Origin: Parascedosporium putredinis
Taxonomy: Eukaryota; Ascomycota; Sordariomycetes; Microascales; Microascaceae
Assembly: GCA_949357655.1 (NCBI GenBank)
Contig: CASHTG010000021.1
Span: 1,054,001-1,118,000, forward strand
Reading direction: 5' to 3'
DNA: 64,000 nucleotides
The position numbers and the translations under genes are program-made. The first letter of the stretch is position 1, and every line of letters starts with the position of its first letter. The notes under the pieces are model-generated. The model was given only the letters and a program-made list of their open reading frames with translations. It ran no database searches and was not told where the DNA came from. Positions 56,201 through 64,000 of this stretch are shown here, piece after piece.

Positions 56201-59200
56201 GCAAATCATGGTTGAAGTACTGGTGGCATTCGCTCTGAAGCATTTGGGAGACCATGCCTTCCTGCAGAGGAGTTGAAGGCAGAACGTGCTCAATACGCTC
56301 CCGGTCCAGGGCCCCGAGCTGGATTGAGCCAGCCAAATTTGCTTTGAGACGTTGGTACTGCTTGGATGCAGCTTCCAGCGTGTCGTCGGGAGTTTTATTG
56401 AGGTTCTCGACGAGATCTACCATATCGGCGATTGTAGCGCACTTGACGATTTCTCGGGCGGAGAGGGAGATATTCCGGAATCTTAGTTTCGCGGCAAGCT
56501 TGACAATATCTATGCTGTCCAGGCCCAGGTTTTGGACTGTAAGGTGCCCGAAAAGGTCTCCTGCACGCACGCCACTGGCCTCCGAGAGCTCTTTGATCAA
56601 TACCTCACTCGCGCCGGAAAGATTCGGTCGCAGCGCGGAGTTGGTCTCTGAGTGTCCGTTGCTGGTGACTCGACTGCTGGAGCTTGCATTTATTTGCGAA
56701 CTACGCGGTTTACCATTCATTTGATCGAAGATGAGAGACTTGCGGTCGGCAAGAAGACGGTTAATATTTTCAAGGAAATTGTTCACGAGGGCCGAGGTCT
56801 CCTCTCGATCGCGTTGATCAGCTCGAGAGACGACCGAAACCTCTAGAGAATGCCCCTTCAAAACGGCTTCAAATGCCAGAGGATAGTCCGCAGTAGGGGA
56901 TCCTCTTCAATCCTCCAAAGTGGAGCGTGCTGCAGCTGCCGCTCCGCAGTTTCAACCTGAAAGGCAAAAAGATTGTCAAAAGAGGTTGGCCGGCTGAGCA
57001 CCATTTTTGGATATCTCTCAGCGAAGTGTGCTGGAACGCGGATACCGTGGCGTTGTATTCGTGACACCGCTTGATCAGTGTGGTCCAATCGACGCCGTTG
57101 GCATAGTCGGAGAAAAATGGGAGGGTATTGAACAGAGGCCCGATCGTGTTCTCTACGCCTTCACTCTCAATTACCCTTCCTGAGACGATGATCCCTGTAC
57201 TGACGCCCCCTTTGGCCTCAGATTGGAGCGTGGCGATCCAAAGAGCCAGCACTAGGGATTGGAAGGTCACGTCGAGCGATTTCCTGACCTCATCGAGTGC
57301 TTCAATTCGAATGATCTCACGTATGAGGACATCAGGAGTATTAGGGAGGCTGGGAGCACCATGGACAAAGGCTTCGGTGCGCTGCAACCTTGTAGATGCC
57401 GCGTCCAGAATTCCCGTGTGGAGTCGTGCTTCCAGAGTGGGCCAAGTGGCAGCAAATCGACAAACGCAGGGCCTACTGGGGGATTGCTGGTAGTAATGAT
57501 CGAAAACAAATTTGAGAATGGTGTCGAAACTATTACCATCGTAGAGTCCGTGGAAGATGTGGATGTTGTGCTGGATTGTATCGGAACTCTGGTTGATGAT
57601 GAGCTGCATGGGCTTGACAATATGAGGCGAGTTTTCGTTGACCCAGTCGGTTCTCAGGCGGCGCTCCTCAATCGTGTACGATTCAGAGGGTAGTGATAAT
57701 TGTATCCATGGGGCTGGAGGGTTGCGAAGGGCAGCTTGGACGAAACCATCCGGGGTCGCAACGAACACAGTCCTTAATATGGCGTGTGAGGCGATGGTCG
57801 TTTCCCATGCGGCCTGGAGCTTTTCTATCGATGTTTCGGTGGCGAGAGAGAGCCGGAAGTTATTGAAGTAGGTGGACTGGTCTGCTCCAGCTCCCGCGAG
57901 GGCCCTGGAAATAATTCCTTGCTGAATGGGCGTGCAGGGGACCACATATTCGATGTCGTGGTGCTGAACGCCGAGTTCCCGGCACACCAAGCCGCGCCAT
58001 CGGTGGTCGCACGCTCTCATTGATTGCCTAGCCTCTGAAATTCTGTTGTTGTTCGACAAAGCTGGTGCGTCCTCCAACGCTTGCACGAGATCGCCAACAA
58101 CGGGATGCCGTAAGATGAGTTGAGGGGATACATTGAGACCCCTGCTGCTTAAGAAGCCTGGCTAGTCGTGGGACTGAGATGGAGTCAACGCCAATTTCAA
58201 ACACGCTTGTGTCCATATCTACTGCATCTTCTCCAGAGCCACTAAAGCTTTTCAGTGCTTCGAGGATCGTTAAACCAATCTTGTTCAGGGGACGATTATT
58301 ATGCGAGATGGTGGAAGAAAGCTTGGCGAGATCTTGAGCCGAGAGGTTGCTGAAAAAGGCTCTCAACTCCTTGACTTCAGCTTTGTTGTTCCGGGATAGA
58401 GGAATGTATGGAAGGGGTATAATGTATGTGGGGACCATGTACCCCGGAAGGCGCCGCTTGCAAGCCTTCTGGCATCGCTGCAGGCAGCGCTGATCTCTCT
58501 ACCTTCTAGCACGCTCAGTCCCGTGGGGGAGTCTGCTGTGCCATCTCGTTGCGGAACGACGAAAGATACTAAAAGATCCTTTCCTGTCTTGTTATTCTTC
58601 GCTACAATCGTAGCCACTTCGCGGATATGGGGCACCCCAGATCGAATGGCATGGTCAATCTCGCCGAGCTGAAGGCGCTGGCCGCGCAGTTTGACTTGGT
58701 CATCGGCTCGGCCCAAGAAGTCAAAGGAACCATCATGAAGCAATCTGACCAGATCGCCCGTTCGATAAACCCTTTCCTTGAAAACCTTGAGAGTCGGAAA
58801 TCTCTCCTCGGTCAGTTGGGCACGGTTTAGGTAGCCTTTACCCACGAGTTTCCCAGACACGCACAGCTCCCCGACACCTCCCTTTGGTACCAGGATTTCC
58901 GTACCTTGTCGGAAGACATACGTTCCAACATTGGGGAATTGTCGGCCAATATTGATCGGTCTACCGTTCGACGGCACCTGCTGCCTCATGGTGACGCCAA
59001 TAGTTGCTTCCGTTGGCCCGTAAGCGTTATAAATGACGCCCTTGGGGCCCCATGCGTCTAAAATGTCCTGCTTGAGCTGCTCCCCTCCGGTAATAAACAC
59101 CCCCTCCAGAGAGAAGGCACCTTCTCGGGTCGGACAAGAGAGGCGAGACTTGGTGTAAGATCGATGTGAGTGACTCTCAGCCTCTTAATGGTCCCTTCGA

Positions 59201-62200
59201 GATCGTCGAGAATGAGATCTTTCGGTGCTGATACGACCGTCATCCCAACAGACCAACTCCAGTATTGTTCGAGCACTGAGACGTCGAAGTGAAGGGATGC
59301 GAATTGCAGCCATCGGGAGTCATCATCCCAGTGGCCTCTAAAGAGGCTCTGAAAGGCCATCAAAGCCTGCACCGTGTTCTCATGTGTTATCTCGCACCCC
59401 TTGGGCTCGCCAGTAGTACCAGAAGTATAAAGACAGTAGCAGGTAGCATCAGGGGACGTCACACGAGCTTGGGCGTCAAAATCTGTGGTGCCCGGCAAGG
59501 AGTGCTCCTGGATCTCCACAACCGGGATACTGGCCTGGAGATCTAGGTCGCGCTTGGACCGCACAAGCAGCGCCGCAGCCTTGGAGTCCTTGAGGATGAA
59601 CTCTCGACGAGCGACAGGCGCTGAAGGGTCAAGGGCTAGAAACGCGCATCCAGCTTTAAGGATGCCAAGGATAGAGAAGTAGGCCTCGGGGCATTTGTCA
59701 AAGTGTACGGCCACTATTGAACCAGGTAAAATATTGCGAGATAAGAGTGCCGCAACCCTATCACCAATATCATTCAACTCAATAAATGTCCAAGTTTGAG
59801 AGACGGCTGCTTCGCCGATAAAGTCGCTCACGAATTCTAGAGCAACTTTATTCGGCCTTAAAGCCGCTTGGGCTTCCACTAGTTGATGAGCGAGTGTGAC
59901 CTCGCTAGGGAGCTCCGAGTTAAGCGCCGGGGCTATGGAAGCCAACGAAGGGGCGTTTGGCCATAGATCGTCTCCTTTTCCTTCCGGTTGAAGGAGAAGA
60001 TGACGCAGAGCAGCGTCAAGCTGATTGAGAATAATGGACGCCTGTTCTTGCGGCAGAATGTCTGTCTTGAATGTGATACAAAAGCGTATGGGGGCATTGG
60101 CTGGTGTTTCAATCTCGATCGATACGGGATAGTCCACGACTCCCTCATCCTGTCTGACCACCCAGGGCGCTGTAGTGGAGCTCGAGCTTCTTTGGTACAC
60201 TAGGAGGGTGTCAAACGGAGAGCGGCCAGGGTGGCCGAGCCACCGCTGAATGTCGGAGAGCCGAGAGAATTGATGGAGATGGAGTTCCTTGTTAAGCGAC
60301 ATCATAGAATCGAGCAGACCTCGGTTTGAATTGTTATTTTTCGCGATAACGGGTACCGTCGTTATACAGGGGAAGGCCGCCTTTTGCATCGTTTCATCAA
60401 CCCTTCCGGCCAAAACCGTTCCAAAGATTACAAGTTCCTCGCCAAGATAAGCGGATAGAACTCGGGTCCAGGCGGCTTGTAGGGCAGCCTGAAGGGAAAT
60501 ATTGGCGCTTCTGCAAGCATGCGTTGCTTCTTTAAGCGAAAGCGACGAGTTAGTGGAGAGGCTCTGCAGTTGGCCTTGGGCCACTCGCAGAGGCGTCATC
60601 GTCGGGAAGGGGTTCACCACCGCTTCGCCGGAGAATGAATTCCAGAAGGCCTCGCTGTCCTTCTGGCCGTCCCTCGACATGAGTGCCAATAGGCTTCCAA
60701 CGGCCTTTTCAATTGTGACAGACTCGTGTGCTCGACCACCGTTGATGCAGCGGGCGAGATCGCCGAGGATTATCTGTAGAGAGTGGGCATCGTAGAGTGC
60801 GTGGTGAATTGTTAGGTACATCGACACCCGATCAGCCTGTTCCAACAGCGATACTCTCCAAGGTGGTTCGTGAAGGGTTTCCAAAACTTCCTGAGCCATG
60901 TCGAGTTTCCATTTAGCTAGATTGAGCTTGGAGCCCGGAGGCATGACTGAGACCGGCATCGGTATAGCGTTGTGTGTGTACTTGACCATAGCGTAACTGA
61001 TATCTGGGTAATCAGGGCTGTCTAATTGAACGAATCCCACTCGAAGCATTGAGTGCGTCCGGAAAGTAGCCTCCCATGCCGCCATGATATCGACTAACGG
61101 TAGCCCAGCTTCGAACTCGACATGAAGGTGGTTGAAGTAGGTTCTCCTCGTGACTGGTCGAACTCGGTCACCATGGCTATTTGAATGGGCGTACATGGCA
61201 GGACAGACTCGAAAGCATGGCTCGTTCGAGGGAGAAGCGGGCTAACCGAGCTCTGGAACTTGAATACATCAAATGGTTCAAGCGCTTCTGATCCAGAACT
61301 AGACTTTTCTTTAGGCAATTTGCTAGACCCTCACATGTCGGATGGTTGAGAATATCAGTCGTCGCAACATTGAGACCCTTCCGTCTCAAAAGTGATGCCA
61401 GTTGGACAGCATTGATGCTATCGAGGCCAAGTTGAAATATCGTAGTCCTTTTCCGAATCTTAGACTCGTCGGCCGATGAAAGATGAGAAAAAGCTGCCCT
61501 GATTCGCAATTCTGCGTCCGACCATGGCTCCTCGCTAGCGAGTGCGTTTGAATGACCGATAGGGGACTTGGATCTCTTGGTGGTTATCTTCCGAAGCCGA
61601 TTCCTTGTGTGGGCGGGGAGATCTTCAAGTATACGAAGAGAAGATGAAGGGAACTGAGTTGAGAATGCCACTAAATAATTCAGTGCATCCCCCAGTGCAG
61701 CAATGAAAGGCGCATCGAAGTAAGACCTGTTCAGATTCCGTCAATTAGTTGATTTTCTACCCCCTTCTCCATCGCCCAGTGTAGATTCCAAGCCTTACCT
61801 GTCGTGGTGGAGAGTTATGGTTATCTCGTCAGTGACTGGGTCTGGGATGATTTCACAAACTAATGGGACATCCATCCCACCAGAATCCATCATCAACTCC
61901 CAGACAGAATCATCACGCTTCTCGGCGGGAGGTTGAAGCAGAAGAAGACTATTAAAAAGACCATGGGAATGCCCAAGAAGTCTCTGGATGCGCCGCAACG
62001 GGGTAAACTGATATTTCAAAATCTCAGGGTTCATGCGTTGGAAGTGCTGGAAGAGGCTGGAGTTATGTTCATGGGCCGATAGATCGACTCGAAATGGAAT
62101 GGTATTGAAACAAGGGGAGACAAGTCTCTCAATGTCGTCCAGTGGGACAGATCGTCCATTCAGCACATTTCCGAAGCAGACATCTTTATCCCCGGTCATG

Positions 62201-64000
62201 ATTGCCAGTAAGTTGGCCCAAAGTGCTTGAAAGACTGACAGTAGCGAAAGGTTGAGCGAGTGACAGCGGGCTTCGATCGTTGCCCGAGGCGTATCCAATC
62301 GAAGGCTATACGATTGGGAGTGGCCGGGCTCCCTCTTGCATCCGTGGAGAAAAAGGTAGCCGGTTGGAAGTTGAGGAAATGCTCCGACCAAAACGCATCT
62401 GTGCTAATTGGCAGGGACAGTGCCTCACGCAAAAAGGCTCCGGTGACACAGGGGGTAGCAACGATATACCATTCGCGAGCATCTCCACCTCCTGTAAGAG
62501 GGTGGTCATTGCAACACCATCGTAGATGGCGTGATGGCAAAAGAAGCAGAGATATGGGAAATCGTCCTGGAAGACAACACCCAAGGAAAACGGGGGCGTC
62601 ATTGTATCCACAGGGGAGCCTACTTCTTTTTCATCCGTTCCAAGTTTTCGTCAACACTTAGGCTGGAGCATGTTGTAGTTTGCCACGGCATTCTGCTCTC
62701 CTCAAGAACCACCTGGACAAATGCATGGTCCGGATCATCTGTAGACATGAAGCAGGTTCGGAGGATCGAATGGCGCGCGCACATGACTTTCCAGTATTCC
62801 TCCATATCGCTTGGAGAAACTTTGAGACGAAGAACTATGTTGTTGTAATAAATGTCGTCGAGAGGGGAAGCGAGCATAGCTTCCTGCAATGCAGTGCACG
62901 GGAGGATACTGTGAATTGCAAGATCTTTATCCTGGAACTTAGACGCGACGGGGTGGATTATTTCGTCCTTTGGAAGCCAGGCGGCTTGTCTCAGCTCCTC
63001 ACGATCCTGTGATTGCTTATCTCCAGTAAAAAGAGCCCTTGTCAGTTGTGCAACCGACGGATTCTGCAGCACTAAAGAGATGGCGACCCGTTTCTCGAGG
63101 ATAGCGGACAGAGATTTAGCCAAAGAGATGGCAGTGATTGAATCCAGTCCCAGGGTGACAAGCGGGGACCAACGAGTGATGACGGCCCTATCCACCTTGA
63201 GCGACGAAGAAATAGCCTCCATGACTCGGATCTCATCATTAGAAAGTTCTGACACCCCATCAACGGCTGCCTGCGCGATGGAGGACATCCCTTCCAGCGC
63301 ATCTAACGCAAGCTCCTGGAACGCTACTCGAAGCTCAGCCTTGGCGACCTTCCCGCTCGGCGTCATTGGGATGACAGATATTGGTATCAGGTATGATGGG
63401 ACCATATAGGAAGGCAAAGAAACTTCTAGGGCCGAGAATAGGCGATGTTGGTACGCCTTTTCCTCCTCCGGCAACTCAAGGACCTTGAATCGTTGGCTAG
63501 AGAAGTAGACTTGGCATAAAAGGCCACGAGCTGCTGATGATCCCCGACGCTTCGGGATAATGGTATCACGACCGAAGACGATACGAGCCCTGTCTGCGTA
63601 AGTAGACTGCTAATTTCGCCTACATCGATCCGCTGCCCCCGCAGCTTGACTTGGTCATCCAGCCTTCCGAGAATGAGGATTGAGCCATCAGGTAGCATCC
63701 TACCCAGATCGCCTGAGCGGTAGAGAGTACCAAAACTCGGATGAGCGATAAATTTGGAAGCCGTGAGCGCAGGCTCATTGAGGTAACCTTGTGCGACTTG
63801 ATCGCCACCGAAGCACAGCTCACCAACTGTGCCAAACGGGGTTGGGAGAAGACTTCCGGGGTAGAAAACGAATGTGGAGGTGTTTTCAAAAGCATGCCCA
63901 AGGTGCTCAATATGATCTCCCTCGGCCATCTTCTTGACCGTGCAGATATTCGTAGTCTCACTTGGCCCGTAGCCTGATATTCAACGTCAGCGTCGCAGCA
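53232..64000 (-). CDS. Non-ribosomal peptide synthetase, ferrichrome-type siderophore synthetase (C-terminal two-thirds)
   Basis: Multidomain enzyme; the 5' end lies beyond 64000. In protein order: end of an A domain (GYGPSETT at about 63960, YRSGDLGRM, GRLDDQVKLRG, PSGKVAKAEL), T (LGLDSITAISL, 63140), C (HHAIYDG, 62525), T (LGLDSINAVQL, 61420), C (HHALYDA, 60800), a complete A domain (YTSGTTGEPKG at 59410 to GRADDQVKLRG), T (IGVDSISVPRL, 58180), C (FHGLYDG, 57550), T (LGLDSIDIVKL, 56520), C (AHALYDG, 55890), T (LGLDSITAIKA, 54830) and C (HHALYDA, 54200). There is no TE domain. The last intron joins TASFL to AAIDVEAAVAENGLDLG before the TAA at 53232-53234; another intron lies at 61713-61797. 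Terminal T-C repeats after a last ATC module are the hallmark of SidC/NPS2 synthetases making ferricrocin or ferrichrome. About ten frame breaks are present (for example near 63450, 59080, 58400, 56865, 55935 and 53780). Confidence 0.85.

Overview
The window reads as nuclear DNA of a filamentous ascomycete (Pezizomycotina, probably a Sordariomycete). Evidence: genes on both strands separated by kilobase-scale gaps; short introns (about 59 to 190 bp) with GTAAGT-like donors and CTAAC branch sites; and fungal families such as a Zn2Cys6 regulator, a SAT4-type rhodopsin-domain protein, cutinase, fungalysin and a ferrichrome-type NRPS. No tRNA, rRNA, CRISPR array or intact transposon was found.

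Layout. 0-10 kb: tail of a DUF8021 protein, an allantoate-permease-type MFS transporter, a small single-pass membrane protein, a PhnB/VOC-fold protein and a monocarboxylate-type MFS transporter. 10-13 kb: a Zn2Cys6 regulator divergent from that transporter. 13-27 kb: mostly gene-poor, with one secreted GMC oxidoreductase. 27-34 kb: an RGS-domain membrane protein (Rax1/RgsB-like), a MerB-like organomercurial lyase homologue, a YhhN/TMEM86 protein and a DUF7587 protein. 34-43 kb: cutinase, a Tri3-like acyltransferase and, divergent from it, a bacterial-type GH13 alpha-glucosidase. 43-52 kb: the SAT4-like protein, a 4-kb gap and a fungalysin M36 metalloprotease. 53-64 kb: the 3' part of a large NRPS, A-T-C-T-C-A-T-C-T-C-T-C, consistent with an intracellular siderophore synthetase; its 5' end lies beyond the window.

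Most long genes need small frame corrections. Nearly all are one missing base (sometimes two) in a run of 4-6 identical bases, and once allowed for, exon phases and family lengths close exactly. This points to homopolymer under-calling in the assembly rather than pseudogenes, so these genes are annotated as CDS with the breaks listed.

The genes do not form one pathway. Functional themes are secreted plant- or host-polymer attack (cutinase, fungalysin, GMC oxidase), nutrient uptake (two MFS transporters, one with a probable local regulator), siderophore synthesis, and two genes of bacterial type: the MerB-like protein (catalytic Asp position occupied by Cys, gene carries introns) and the intronless GH13_23-like alpha-glucosidase. 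I did not find a clearly new multi-gene system; the MerB-like gene is the most interesting single locus.
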